Assembly: GCA_024195265.1 (NCBI GenBank)
Contig: JAJLRJ010000006.1
Coordinates: 27,940,852-28,004,851, forward strand
From: Dendrophyllia cribrosa
Taxonomy: Eukaryota > Cnidaria > Anthozoa > Scleractinia > Dendrophylliidae
Reading direction: 5' to 3'
Length of the DNA: 64,000 nt
A model generated the notes under the pieces. That model was not told the DNA's origin and did no database searches. It worked only from the letters and a program-made list of their open reading frames with translations. Position numbers and translations under genes: made by a program. Below are positions 51,901 through 64,000 of the stretch, one piece after another (position 1 is the stretch's first letter; each line of letters begins with the position of its first letter).

Positions 51901-52445
51901 AGCTTTCGCCTCTTTCGAGCTGTCCAGCCTGAAAGGAAGGCAAAATTATGGCTTAAAGTATGTTATGTACACCCGAAGGCCAAAGTATCTTCCTTTATAA
52001 ATTTTCACAAAGACGTTCATAAATAAGACAATTTAAAATGAATGCAGAGAAGTAAATAGTTGGACCGTTACGTTGTTTAACCTTGGGGTATTTAGAGACT
52101 TTCGTGAAATAATTTAGCTTTAAGGATTGCGTCTGCCCGGTTAAAAAAAAGCGGCCTAAATTGAAATTTAGTTTGTTTCATATATACATGTTCAATTTAT
52201 ATGCCACAGGATAGTTTAAAAACATTAGATCACTAGATACATTGCGTTGGTGCTAACTTTTCTTTTCAAAGCATGTGTGTTAAAAACAATACCCTTCTGT
52301 CTGATAACTAGCTAAGAAAGTCTGAACTATTAAATTATACAATGTCAACTAAGTTTAAGGAACTGACCTCTGTATTTTGTTGAGCCACGTGAACAAAGGT
52401 AATAAAGCTAAGTGCGATCCAGGCGACTGCTATCTTGAACTGCAT
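48912..52445 (-). CDS. Secreted PAN/Apple-EGF protein, four exons
   Basis: Exons on the minus strand: 52445-52368, 51063-50776, 49929-49815 and 49321-48912 (78, 288, 115 and 410 nt). All use GT/AG sites (GTCAGT, GTAGGT and GTCAGT donors; CAG acceptors). Phases close exactly, giving 296 residues. Exon 1 is a signal peptide ([20 protein letters not shown]). Exon 2 encodes a PAN/Apple-type domain ([17 protein letters not shown], then CHLLATDKY). Exon 3 is an EGF-like domain with six cysteines (C-x3-[14 protein letters not shown]). Exon 4 encodes a C-terminal domain starting [19 protein letters not shown] and ending in a Cys before DVYGLY. I recognise this domain order from coral genomes. The protein is likely extracellular and adhesive or lectin-like; its ligand is unknown. 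Confidence 0.85.
51890..52055 (-). pseudogene. Decayed duplicate of the exon 2 start and its upstream intron
   Basis: Inside intron 1, CAGGCTGGACAGCTCGAAAG repeats the exon 2 acceptor region (CAGGGCGGACAGCTCAAAAG at 51066). The following plus-strand DNA (GTACACCCGAAGGCCAAAGT) matches the DNA beside exon 2 (GTACACACGAAGACCAAAGT). The PAN coding part is not retained. Confidence 0.65.
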
Positions 52446-53110
52446 TTTATCCTTTTGCAAGAACAGTTTTTCGTGTATTCCGTAACACTAAGCAGGTGAA
52501 AATACGTTTGCCAAAAGTGAAAACAGCGAATGCTGACTCACTGGCTGTATGAATAATTTGTATAATAATTATGCTAACACTACTCGCTGAAAAATTGCTG
52601 AAATGCGATAGGCTGATAGGAGCAACAGAGACGGCTTTGTCTGTTTGTTTAAACAATGTTGGACAGCTTTCCCGAATTTGACAACACTAAAAACATTAGC
52701 GTTCAGAAATTGCCAACATGGATTTTTGCGGTTTTTCTATTTTACATCTAATAAATGTGATGATGTGATGATGTGCTTTACAAGGTGAAATAATATTGTG
52801 GGTTATGAATGCAATGACTCGATAAACAATTCGCTCAAATACAAATAACTCGCTCAGATACAAATAAAAACATTAAAAAGTAAAACACTTTTCGTTAAAT
52901 GCCCATATTAAACTTGAGCACAAAAAATTGTCCTAGAAATTGCTAAATAGATATTTTATTCACGTTTTGAATTTCAATTTTACACGAGTTCTAAATTTGG
53001 CGATGTTTATTAATTATTAACATTTTACTTAGGTAAATAGCCATCCCTGTTTTAAAGTTGCCCTTTGAAATCTACTGTTTACTACTTTTGCTTTGGTTGT
53101 AAATAGGAGG

Positions 53111-53257
53111 ATCTTATTCTACGAAGCTTAACTTCGAAAGTTCGAAGCTCTCATAGTATCTATTTTTCATACAAGGACAAAATATTCATTAAATATTTAT
53201 AGTTTTACTTGAGTTTTAATTTGAAAATTAAACGGATGCTCTTAACGGCGTTGTGAA
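53111..53257. repeat. Dispersed repeat, copy 2 (inverse of 26911-27065)
   Basis: It contains AATATTCATTAAATATTTAT and AGCTTAACTTCGAAAG, the complements of words in copy 1. Confidence 0.6.
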
Positions 53258-54359
53258 CCATAACAAATGAAGTTCACGAGAACCAACAGCGAGCAGCTTT
53301 TTTTCTTAAGATTTCTCAGTGATAGCTACAGTAGGTCTATTTAGCATATAGTTTCTCTCCCATCAGAAGTCTGAGTAGTGTTAAGAATTGACAGTGTTTC
53401 TTATTATATTTTTCGGTCGCTGCGGGTTATACTAATTTCCAAAATGGTTTACTTATGGAGACAGGTATCGAACCATGAATGCAATCCATGCCATGATTTC
53501 ATAATTAGAATTATTTCCCACATGGCTCGTTTTCCTTTGTTGTTTAAGGTGACTCCATATTGTTCAGCCCACTCGTCTTTTGCATTCCATTACAGCTAGC
53601 CTGATGGTGTGGCTAAAAATATTTTACTTGAAACCATTAAATCTTTTATCAGTCAACAAAGTGGTATCCAAATGACGTCATCATTCGTTGCCATGGCAAA
53701 ACGAAAAGAGGTAAAAATACGCTATTTTGGACCATTTGAGGCAAATAACTCATAAACTACACGGTGAAAGTTTTTGTTTTCGATATATTTTTGTCTAATC
53801 GGCAGGAGAAACATTTTAACAATTTTTTTTAAAAATTCTGTACATAGAGTTCAGAGCTACCTTAAATTTATGCAAAAATGACATATCTCTGAATCCTATG
53901 TACAAATTTTGTTCAAAATTGGCACAAATGTTTGTTATATTTATAAAACGAAAATATAGAAAAATCAAAAAATTTCACCAAGCAGTTTTGAAGTTATTAG
54001 CCTCAAAAAGCTGAAAATGGGGTCTTTTTGGCTTCTTTTGATGTATCCATGGTAACAAATTTTGATGTCGTAGCCACCTAAAACCTGTACTAAACGTTTT
54101 CTCTTAACTTTACTGGTGTTGCTGTGATTGAATATCATAGATGTATCATGATGGGAATGTTTAAACTATTAGGAGCCACCTTAAGATGATTATAATCGTT
54201 TTCGTTATGATACACAGGGGCGGATCCAGGATTTTTTTTATGAGGGGAGGGGGGTGGCTACGGGTATATACCTCAGTCTATAAAATTTTTCATTGCTGCA
54301 ATTAAAAAGAAAACTGTTAAAACCGACGGTCTAAAGGGGGGTGGCTAGCCACCCAATCC

Positions 54360-54383
54360 CCCCCCCCCCCCCCCCCCCCCCCC
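54360..54383. repeat. Poly-C tract
   Basis: A C run beside a GGGGGGTGGC word, next to a short palindromic context (GGTGGCTAGCCACC). Confidence 0.85.
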
Positions 54384-56050
54384 TCGCATGTATCTGCCCC
54401 TGATATAGCTCTTATTTTTTTCTGTGAGTTTGTCACAAATACGTTTAAAACAGTTTTACTGACTTATGGAATGGGAAGTGAACTATAAATATATTTTTTG
54501 TACATACCTGTAACAAAGTGCTTTTCTCTCAAAATACTAAGAAAATAGTCTGTTTAAAGTCTGTTTGGAAACAGCTCCTGGTTTTAGTATTTTAAAATCA
54601 CCTTTCAAATAGCTCTGACTTATGAGTTCAACTTCAAACATGTTTTAAATAAACTGTTTATGAGCTATTTAAAAGCGAAGTAATGAATGTCCATTTCAAA
54701 TAGAATTTAAACATCATATTTAAAACCTATTTTTACTTTTTACTTGTCACAACTACATTATAAATTGACAACATTTTCCAAACAGTGTTCAAATAGTCTA
54801 TTTAAAACAATTTAGAGCAACACTTCGGCAGTCATGTTGTCAAAATAGGGTTCAAATACTCTATTTGCAATGTAGTTTTGGCGACAAATCGCTTACAAAT
54901 ACATGGAAAAACCTATCTGGCTTATTAAATAGCATTTAAATATACCTAAAATACATTTCAAACTCTTACCCCTATTTTAGAATTTGTGTTAAAATATAAT
55001 AAAAATACACTATGATGAGCTCAACATATAGTTAAAATCGTTCAAATACATTTAAAGTACTTTAAAATCACTTTTAAAATACACTTGGTTTGGTAAGGGT
55101 TATTACCCGACCGTCTGCAGAGGACATTTAGACCGTACAAAAGTTCACAAAAACAACTTTTTCTCCGTCTAGAATAACTATTACGACTATTTTCCGAATA
55201 AAATACAGTTGTTGCTTGTCAAAAAATGCCCGAGAAACTGATTTGGAAATCAAAAATGCAAAAATACACAAACATATTTGCATAAGGCGATGCGAGTATA
55301 AAATCTAAGTCTTGTTTTGTTTACATAAAATCGCTTTTCAATCTATGTAATGAATGAACAAACACATAAAAATGGACAACACAATCTTCTTTCGAAAAAT
55401 GTTATTGAAATCTCCATTAGTTTATGTTTAAAAGCAAAACGCGTACATTTATCGCGCATCGAGGCCGAGCCGTGTCTTCGATGAAATTCAGGAAATTAAT
55501 ACAACCGAATTAAGCTACACGTTTATAAACAATTCTCCAAAACTAACGAGAACACAAATAAAAAGTCAATCACAGATTGATATCAAGATAAATTCTCATC
55601 GAAAAATGTAATTAGTTTTACCTTTAAGTCCCTCGCTTGCTTGAAAATTCTTTAAATCTCCGCGTTGGTTCTGAAATCCGTAATAAAAACAAACATCTCC
55701 CGCATTGATATAAACGAATAAAGGTTCTCGAAGCAAGATTTTATCCCTTAAAGCTCTTCTTTTTCCACTAAAGCGGCTTCTGAGTATCCCTTTCTTGAGT
55801 AGCAAACCGCGAAAAAATGCAGCGAAATAACGACTTTACTGCTCCACTAAACCCCGCGAAAGATCCAACTTTTAAAGTGTTTGCCGAGCTGACGGCTGTG
55901 TAGCCGCGCGTGTGGCGTCATACGCGTATGTTTTGCGACGTCATACGCGACCGCGAATTAGCCCTGCCCAACGGACACACATGTCACGGAGGCGCGCCGC
56001 GAAACATTCCGCTAGCCATGACCATGAAAAATGACGGGCACAGGTTCTAT

Positions 56051-56150
56051 GAGTATAGGGCTGCGCAGCCGGGCCTTCGGCCCGGCGAGTGCTCCGCTAT
56101 GAGTATGGGGCTGCGCAGCCGGGCCTTCGGCCCGGCGAGTGCTCCGCTAA
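56051..56150. repeat. Two 50-bp GC-rich tandem copies with internal palindromes
   Basis: The unit starts GAGTATAGGGCTGCGCAGCC and ends GCTCCGCTAT. It contains GGCTGCGCAGCC and CCGGGCCTTCGGCCCGG hairpins. It is far more GC-rich than its surroundings. Confidence 0.8.
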
Positions 56151-58926
56151 AACGGAAACATCTTTTTTCAATAGGTACAATCCACTGTCTTTACTTCTTT
56201 GGAATTTTTTTTAATTCTTTCACTGAAGTTTTTGCCAGAAGTTGCATCGTATCAGCACACAATGACAATTTATCAGTTAATCCCGCAGTTAATCTTCCAC
56301 GGACGGAAAAACGTACGAGTAATAAAATTAAACGAATTAGGAATTATTTCCTTTTATTCAAAATTTCTGTCAAACAAATTTCAACTTGCTGTACTTTGTT
56401 CATTCACACTTCGTTGAAATGGGGTATGTCACCATTTTTAGCGTTACTTTAAAAAGCCGAAATACATCTTTATATCAGTGAAAACTTAAAAATAATGGTC
56501 CAGGTTTGTTTCTATTCTACTAGTTCTCTAAGAGTAAAAATAAGTGTCTTGGGCTGCAGATGGCCAGGATGGAAATGGATTGTATCTTGAAAAAATTGGG
56601 CCAATTTTTTCAAGTTTATCGCTTGTGTCTTAGGAATTTGCTAAAACTCCGATTATGGTTTATTTTCTCTGCTGAAATTCACTTGATATCTTCCTGTTAG
56701 TGTTCTTTAAGCATTTCGTGTACGACAAAGGTACTTAGTTTTAATTTGGGACGGTTCTGACCCGAAAACCTCAAAATCACCATGACATAGCTCCTTGAAA
56801 TCTGTACAACTTTGACGGCTTCTAAGTTTATACTAGAAATCTGCCCTGAGAAATACGTAAAAAACTGTAGCTACGAGAAAAACAAACACAAAAAACTCGA
56901 GAACTTTTCCGCAAATGTTAACATCTTACTCCCATGTTGGCTCCAGATATCCTCAGCCCAGAATTCCTTTGCAGTTGACCTGGTCAGAATTGACAAAAAG
57001 AAACGAAAAAACGGTACGAAAACTGAAACAGTAGTAATAAACTTTCAGCAAATACCGATATCTGTGAACTGATATGTTGAGCGTTCTTACTCCTTCAGTT
57101 ACTTCTGCGTTTTGAATCACCTCAGGAAACCGACCAAGACGAATCTTTCCAGAAAAAAATAATATCCAGCTTCAAATAAGTTTAAGAGAGCCTTTTTTCC
57201 CGGACCGCGTGAGAGGTGGCACATGATGGAAAATTTCCCTACCCTCATGTTTAGCTCAAAGATAGCCCATGGTGAGTCAATAAACGTGGTGGTATTTTTT
57301 TGCTCAAATCTATTTTTTGATTTCAAGAAAATTGTCAAAACCTGAAACGGACCCCCATCGCCATGAAATGGTTAAAATGAAAGCGATGAATATGAGCACA
57401 AGAACTGATCTCGTTAAAAGCGCACAAGGAAGCAAGGCTTTCCCAAATTTGAGCAATTGTGTGGGAGGTATTAACAAATGATATGAGCTAATAACAGGTT
57501 TTGTACTAAATTTTTGAATTAACGGTGAGTGTTTGAAAACCGCTCATATTTCATTATTTAAAAATTGCGTTTTGGAGCAGTTTTTCAAGAAATATTTTCC
57601 CTAGGCGGTATAACTCAGAATCGCTTTAAATTGCGGTTTTGGAAACGTGGATATAGTGCTCTTTTCAAGAAAACTAAAAAACGTTTGGGCCTCTTAACTA
57701 CTGCAAAGAAAAAGCCCGTGTCATTTCGAGCAAATCACAACATCGACTTGTCAACAACCGCAAATAATCGAATTACGCTTGCTGTTATTGAAGCCAAAAT
57801 TCCGACGAAAACTTATCGCTTTACACCATACTAGATCATAGAGTCATAGTATAGCGAGCTTACCTTGCATAGCCAGTGGTTGAAGGTTGGTTTTGGAGTT
57901 TTGGAGTTTTTGAGAATTTTCTTGAAATCAAAAATAGATTTTCACAAAAAAATCCCACCACATTTACTGACTTTCCATAGGGTATCTCTGAACTGAATAT
58001 GACGGTAGGGAATTTTCTAAGCATGTGCCACATTTTTCTGATCTCACGCGGTCTCCAGAAAAATTCTCTTTTAAGTACTAACCAAGAATTCAGGAGTTGA
58101 ACGAGACGAACTTCAAATTTTGCATTGTTTAGGACAGTTTTGAATTGCTACGGACTCCAGGGATAAAAATTGCGTGAAGCTGCCCGTCACTTTCACCGGA
58201 AGTAAAAGCTCTGCATAGCAACTGCATTACTTAGAAACGGAATAGTGTAATGGGCCTTTAATTAGTTTTTCCTTCATCTCTGATGGTTTTAGATCCGTCT
58301 ACGAGTGAGGATGCTACAAGGCTTCTTGTTGACGAGTCTATCAAAATGGGACAAAACTTGGATATTTTGAAAATTTGGCAAGTTCACACAGCCATATTTT
58401 TTTTTACCAGCGAGGTACCGCAAGGTTTCTTTCTGTAATGACATTCTCAATGTTACCTTCCTTCCAATTATGTTGGTTTGGTTGAAATAGACTGCCCCAC
58501 TTTTTCAAAAATAAAGTTTGAATTTGACCCATTTTCACGTGTTTCAAGAAGCAGTGAGATATCGGGTTCGTTTTAGTGTGGCTGTGGGCTTGTTTTACAC
58601 TCAATGTTTACAAAAGTCGCTTTGTCTGCTAAATAAAACATGATATTACTGATGGTAGTGTTTGTTTTATAAAGAGTTTGTTAGTTTTTGTAAAATTAAT
58701 CTGCAAAGTTGCCTTAAATTTAAGCCTCGATATGGGCTTCCACGAGCGTTCGCTCGGGAGAACCGAAAATCTCTCAAAATTCGAAAAAGCACAAGACTTA
58801 CAAGTACATGAAAGTCTTTCAACACACAAGAAATGAGCGAAATCTATTTTCAAACCAGATCGGCCGGACCGCTTTTACGGAGGAAGTGTTAAGTTTAACG
58901 CTGTAAAAAGTGTTAAAAATGAAACT

Positions 58927-58959
58927 AGACGTTTCGGCAATGCTGCCTTCATCAGTCTC
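58927..58959 (-). ncRNA. Hammerhead ribozyme-like core (Penelope-like remnant)
   Basis: Minus strand: CTGATGA, stem AGGCAGCATTGCC, then GAAACGTC. The full invariant core is present with a paired stem II. Its surroundings lack a reverse transcriptase. Confidence 0.55.
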
Positions 58960-61900
58960 GCTTTTACGGAGACTGTCTCTTAAATGCAAAACAAGGTCCC
59001 CTAAAGTCCCCACGTTTTGTAGGAATTTATGACCGTTGAATTTCGGTCAAAATCGGCGCCAAAACGTTATTAAAATTCCCTTCGATCGCGTAGATTCTTT
59101 GCTTTTTACAGTCGAAGGAACTATATCATATTTAGTGCAATTGCAGCTTCCTTTTATGAGTTTGGTCAAATCATATGATCGTTTGACACTTTCCTTCGTT
59201 TCGAAGCTAATAAATCGCTTGATGTTTATGTTTTTACAAGTGATAAGAAAGATGGCAATATTTTTTATCTGCCGGAAATCCGAAAATCGAAGTCATCGAT
59301 GCCTTTCAATTTATCCGTGTTCAGACTAGAAATAGACAAAGTCGCCTCTCTCTCTATTTTTTGGGGAAGCAAACGTGTACTAAATACCGTTAGGAACCTA
59401 CAACAATCCAGATTGGACGATGTGATATATGTTTGACTGCTAAAATCTACGCAGTGGACGATGCGCTCGCTTCGAGCAACTCCATGGCAAATGACTGGTC
59501 ACGCAATTTCAGTTGATACAAGAGAGCATTTGATAATATAGTTCATTCGCGTTGCATCATGGGATACCGGAAAAATCCTCCCTTAAAATAGAAGAAAAAC
59601 GCTACGTGGGTATGGCGCGCTAGCTCTTATCGCTTGAAATTTAGGTGCAATATTAACAACTTGGGTATTGTTAATACTTGGTCAGCTGCAAGAAGGGGTG
59701 TTTTTAAGGTTTTTCTCCGATTTTTTGAAGATCATTTACGGTTAGCACATGCCGTTTTCAGTAGCTGTTCGTTTATCCTTGAGAGGTTTTTGAGTAGATC
59801 AATATTCAAATCATTTTTAAAACATAACGCAAAGCAGTAATAAAGCAAATAATTTGCAGGCTGGCTATTTTGAATAATATGTAAGGGCATTTTCGAAATA
59901 CTTTGCTTTATGTAAATTACAGTTTTGCGTATCATTAAATCGTTATAAGTATCGTTATAAAGTACAGGACTAGTTTTTGAGAAAAACGACATTGTTTAAA
60001 ACAAAGGGCGATACGCTGGTGTTGCTGTTTTAACCGCCGTCGCCTGCAAAGCAGTGAAACTTAAAAAAAAAAAAAACTTTGACTACTTTGGTTACATTTA
60101 CGTGTAATAAACTTAGTGAAGTATGAAAGCAATCGAATCATGTCTTTACTGCGAAATTTTGATTTTAAAACCCACGCCCACGGCAAAAACAACTGTTGTG
60201 AGATTCCTCCAGCAAGCTTGACTTAACCAATACTGTTTGTGGATTTTTATTTCAAGTAAAAGCATTTTTCTAATATTTATGAACTTGGCAAGCATTTTGT
60301 TATTCGCATTTGTATCCATTTGATTAACGTTTTCCTGTCAAGTTTGGATAAGGTGAATTAAATTCACCTATAACAGTTAAAATCTTTCAATGAAAAATGG
60401 GAATATAAAGTCACAATAGATCTGGTTATACATTTTTTGATCACTCCTAGTAAGGGCTTAATAATGCAGCCTTTTAATCGTGTCCATGTGTTAACGGTAA
60501 CCGCAAATTAGGAAAACAGGTCACGTGACAAAACAAATGTCAAAATATCTGACAAAATATACGATGGATACCGCCTTAAAGGTGGAGTTACAATGAAAAA
60601 ATATATATCCGTGTATTTTGACGGCAAATTAACTTTTCAAACGTTTGGAGTGCAAACGTACCCTATTTAAATAGAGACATGTTTTGCGACTTCATCAACC
60701 TGGATATAACATGTGACGGTTGAAAAGACTTGTTACATCAAACAAGTCAAATTTGTATTGGCCGCGGAAATGTATTGTAATATCAAAGAAAGAATAGGGT
60801 TATTTAAAATGTCTATTAAAGGGGCCTTCTAAGGATAAAAAAAATTCAAACTCCAGGCATTAGGTCACTTGAGTCAAAATACCATATTTGTGGCTGAATA
60901 AACACGCGGAGAAATAGCTTCTGGTCAACAACAGCTTTGTATTTGGTTTCATAAGGTCAAACAAGCATGTTAGACAAAATTGTTTCTTACTTCCCAAGCA
61001 CGTAAAAACGTTTGATGCAATAACAGGCTTACCATCCATCGTTTGTGTTGTGTGCTGTGTATCTGTAGTGGCCGTATCGGTTTATCAACTCGACTGACTT
61101 AAAACTGATGAAAATGAATTAAAAATTCTCAAAACCTCTTCCATGTCATTTAACTTTTTTTTAGTGTTTATATTTTTTTGAGGCGATTACGGCTCAGCAC
61201 ACCACACAAACAGGGGGTGGTAGCATATGTTTCTTTCTAATCTAAAGATACAACCAGACAAAAAACTTGATAAACCCAATTTTCGTCCCAGTTTTAACTT
61301 TGTTAACATTCAACGCAAACGCAGGCGTGCAGACGCAAACGCAGGTACTTGCTCTATTGAGCATTGTTAATCCGGTTCTTCGTGGAGATGACATCTTGCA
61401 CGTTTTTGTATGTCAACTACTCATATTTAATATTCAATGTGGTGTATTAGCATGGCAGCTGGTATGAGACAAAGAGATCATAGCCTTGCAAAATGATCTT
61501 GTTTATTAAACAGTCCATGTTGTTTAACATGCTCCCTGCAGATAGTTTTCCTTTGTCATTTCTGTGAGTCATCAAATTTATACTATTTCAAGTAGCTGAA
61601 TTTTCTGGAAACGATATCAATTGTCGTAATTCATTTTATGCCTTGTTTGTTTGAAGACAACGTAATGTCACCTCTAGCCTTCCAAGGTCAAAGGAATCCC
61701 AGATGTTTATGTTTTAGGCCTTGATCCAAAAGTAAGGTTAACAAAGAGTTCACTTAAAGCTTCACATAAGTGATAATAATTGGTTCGTGTTAAGACATCA
61801 CCACTAGATGTTTACTTTAAAGCGATCCTCAAAAGCTCTCTCGTTAATATTGAAATAGCTTTTGTTGTATTGTTTTTTCCTGATGGTATAAAAGATGAAG

Positions 61901-62183
61901 GACTTAACAATTTTTTTTCTATAGATGTAAACAATAGCATATTTTTCTTCAATTATCTTTTTCTAGAAGATTAACTTCTCTAATATCTTCAAACAACGTC
62001 AAACGTCTCTAAGGAATTGTCATTAACAATAAATGTATTTACGGCTTGCTGGGTTGAAAAGCGTCTTAGGGAGCTGCCAATGTGAACCTCAGAGAGCGAA
62101 GGAGATGTATCCACGGTAAACAGGAGCAGCATTATCATTCATTATCATTCCCTAAAAATATAGGTCTGGATATCTTTTCGATA

Positions 62184-62399
62184 ATGGGCTTTAAAGATCC
62201 TCCATTGTCACTTCAGGTGAGATAACATTTGGCAAGTTTCAATTATACGGATAGATTTATGACAAATTGAAAATTATGATTTGCATATTGTATTTTCTTT
62301 CTTTCTTCTTCTTTTTTTTTTTTTTTTTTCAGAATTTAACCATATGCCTTTTTACGGGTAGTTTATTGGTGGCTACAAAAGTAATCCTCGTTAATGGAG
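62184..62399 (+). CDS. Possible first two exons of a plus-strand secreted or membrane protein gene
   Basis: The ATG at 62184 opens 11 codons (MGFKDPPLSLQ) ending in CAG/GTGAGA at 62216-62217. A long pyrimidine tract and CAG lead to a second exon at 62333-62399, which reads NLTICLFTGSLLVATKVILVNG, a hydrophobic signal-peptide-like stretch, up to the donor GTATGT at 62400. The frame is continuous across the join. No third exon was recognised in the remaining 1.6 kb, so the gene would continue beyond the window. The support is short, and it could be chance. Confidence 0.35.
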
Positions 62400-64000
62400 G
62401 TATGTTTCCACAACATAACTTTCGATTCTTTGATACTAATTAAAAGCAAGCGTAAAAGTGAAAGCTTTGAACGCAATCATGCACGTTTAAAATTAGCACG
62501 ACCTGAAAGCGATTTAAAGAAAGTTTCTTAATATTTTCACTGATTGCACCTACAGCACCTTAAAATATATAGGTATGGTCTTAACTCAGTTAAATTTTTC
62601 TACGGAAGCTATTTTCCTCAGGGAGTGCTGACTGTTTGTTTTCCCTAAGATCATATGTATATAATCCAACATCTCCAATTACAACTCGGGGTCAAGGGTT
62701 GAGTAAATAAAGGGTTGAGTAAATAATAGATTTTATTATATCTCTCAGTTGGTACGCGCGCTATGATTGGTCAATTTTCCGGTCCGTATTTTACAGTACG
62801 GACCGGAAAATTTGAGAGTCCCAGTCCGCTAACAAAAGTTGTTTTCTACATTAAAAATTATCCAGAGAAAACGTTTGGAGCTAAATGGGTTAACACGTCA
62901 GGTTACAAAAACTCTCTTCGATGAAATTAGCTATAACTTTAGCAAAAAACTGATTAGCCGCGAATCAAAAAGCATTGAAAATTTTCTTGAGTATAAAGCT
63001 AACATGCTTATTGTTTCGGTATTTTATAGCTTTTAGGCTGTAAGTTGTAAAAACTCGAGTAACTTGGCAAATTCGTTTAACTTTAACAATTTAATTCAGC
63101 ATTGAAAAAAAAGTACCTTTATTTGTAAGAAAACTTCTCTATGAAAAACATAAAGCTGCAAAACAACTTGAAACGGCTTCCATCGGTAAACTGTTAAGCT
63201 AGCTTAGTTTGATCAAGTTCTTGTCTAGTTATATAAAACTTAAGTTGGGAGTTATCGTTTGTGGCAGTGGCTCTATGAAGAACAAACTTGAGGCTACAGA
63301 ATTACGCTAAAAGTGTACCTTGATTCCTCGGCGAAATTTTTGTCCTTGCAGTGGATTCCCTGAAAACAATTTTTGCGTATTCGCAAATACGCTCAGCTCT
63401 TGTTGCAGCTCACGCTGAAAATTTGTCAGGTGCGATTGAAATTCAAACTCATCCATGCACAAAGTTTGGCATGAAGCCACTAAAGCACAACGAAAAGCCA
63501 AAAACAGCTTGCAGTATTTGATGAGGAGATATTTTCAGTATCCTTTTTGAAGTTTAAGACCGAGTCCACCAGAGGACCAGGCAGGGGTGATACATGCTAT
63601 CTCTCCAATTTTGATGAAACTTTACCAGATTGTAGGAACCACTCAATAACTCAAAATCACAAAGTGGTTTGGTTTTGCGATTTTTCCCCTGGGAGTTAGA
63701 CCACCCCCCCTGTTTTTTTTTCCCCAAATACCAAACAATCCACTAAAATAAGCATCAAAACTACATACCACTCCTGGTTACAGAATAGAATAAATTTCAT
63801 TTATTTTTCACATGAATAAAGACTGGACCTATGTCAGTTAACATGCCTAGTTACAAGTCATTTGGAGTGACAGGTGTCAATCAAGAGCTTTCAATGCTCA
63901 CCCATATCATGAAAGATTGCCTGATTATGCAAATTAGCACAACTTCCGATCCAAATATCGCCAAAGTGCAACCTTGTTTTTTGAAACAATTTTTACCACA
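62400..64000. other. No further feature seen
   Basis: Apart from a hairpin at 62773-62810 (CCGGTCCGTA paired with its complement around TTTTACAG) nothing is supported here. Confidence 0.5.

Larger units (their letters stand above)
52446..62183. other. Region without a supported gene
   Basis: Several frames of 60-180 codons occur but none shows a domain, a signal peptide with splice context, or biased composition. Repeats listed separately account for part of it. Confidence 0.5.

Noticed and set aside
55910..56452. 180-codon plus-strand frame
   Set aside because: It runs through the 50-bp GC-rich tandem repeat and then AT-rich DNA; composition changes abruptly and nothing is recognisable.
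1..64000. CRISPR arrays, bacterial operons or integrons
   Set aside because: No spaced identical repeats with unique spacers; splice sites, SINEs and microsatellites mark the window as animal nuclear DNA.

Overview
The window looks like nuclear DNA of an anthozoan cnidarian, most probably a stony coral. This is inferred from a tRNA-derived SINE of a type I know from corals, Penelope-like ends with hammerhead cores, frequent ACATGTACATGT words, and a spliced PAN/Apple-EGF secreted-protein gene. It is mostly AT-rich non-coding DNA full of decayed transposons, with one large virus-like element and one well-supported host gene. || The dominant feature is a 17.2-kb Polinton/Maverick-type (adintovirus-like) element at 7019-24194. 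It has AGT...ACT termini, long terminal inverted repeats and a 5-6 bp target duplication (GTATC). It encodes a protein-primed family B DNA polymerase, a retroviral-type integrase, an A32-like packaging ATPase, a probable double-jelly-roll major capsid protein and a probable penton. It also carries a set of small membrane proteins, a large coiled-coil membrane protein and a Pro-rich tail-anchored protein. At the right end lies a second module: a VLTF3-like late transcription factor, a YqaJ/lambda-exonuclease-like nuclease, a C2HC zinc protein and a 77-residue end protein. No adenain-type maturation protease was recognised. Polymerase and ATPase each carry one +1 frame break, so this copy is nearly intact but possibly inactive (or the assembly has two single-base errors). 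|| The upstream regions fall into two classes. Capsid, ATPase, integrase and membrane-protein genes have an ACATATATATAC-like box close to the start codon. Polymerase, nuclease, transcription factor, zinc protein and end protein instead have a CAATTGAARAAAC-like box. The simplest reading is an early/late cascade in which the early VLTF3-like protein switches on the late box. The outermost 170-190 bp of each terminal repeat is itself a near-perfect palindrome. || Regions: 1-7012 holds a hAT-type MITE, a 202-bp tandem repeat, foldbacks and MITEs. 24200-32150 has no gene and holds Penelope-like remnants, a tRNA-Pro-like relic and microsatellites. 32150-38260 has a SINE, two halves of one DDE-like transposase family on opposite strands, a broken first exon of a ZMYM2/Crypton-recombinase-like gene, and a LINE fragment nested in a TA-flanked MITE. 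38260-48900 has MITEs and foldbacks only. 48912-52445 is a four-exon minus-strand gene for a secreted PAN-EGF protein whose splice phases all close. 52446-62183 has no supported gene. 62184-62399 may be the first two exons of a plus-strand gene that leaves the window.
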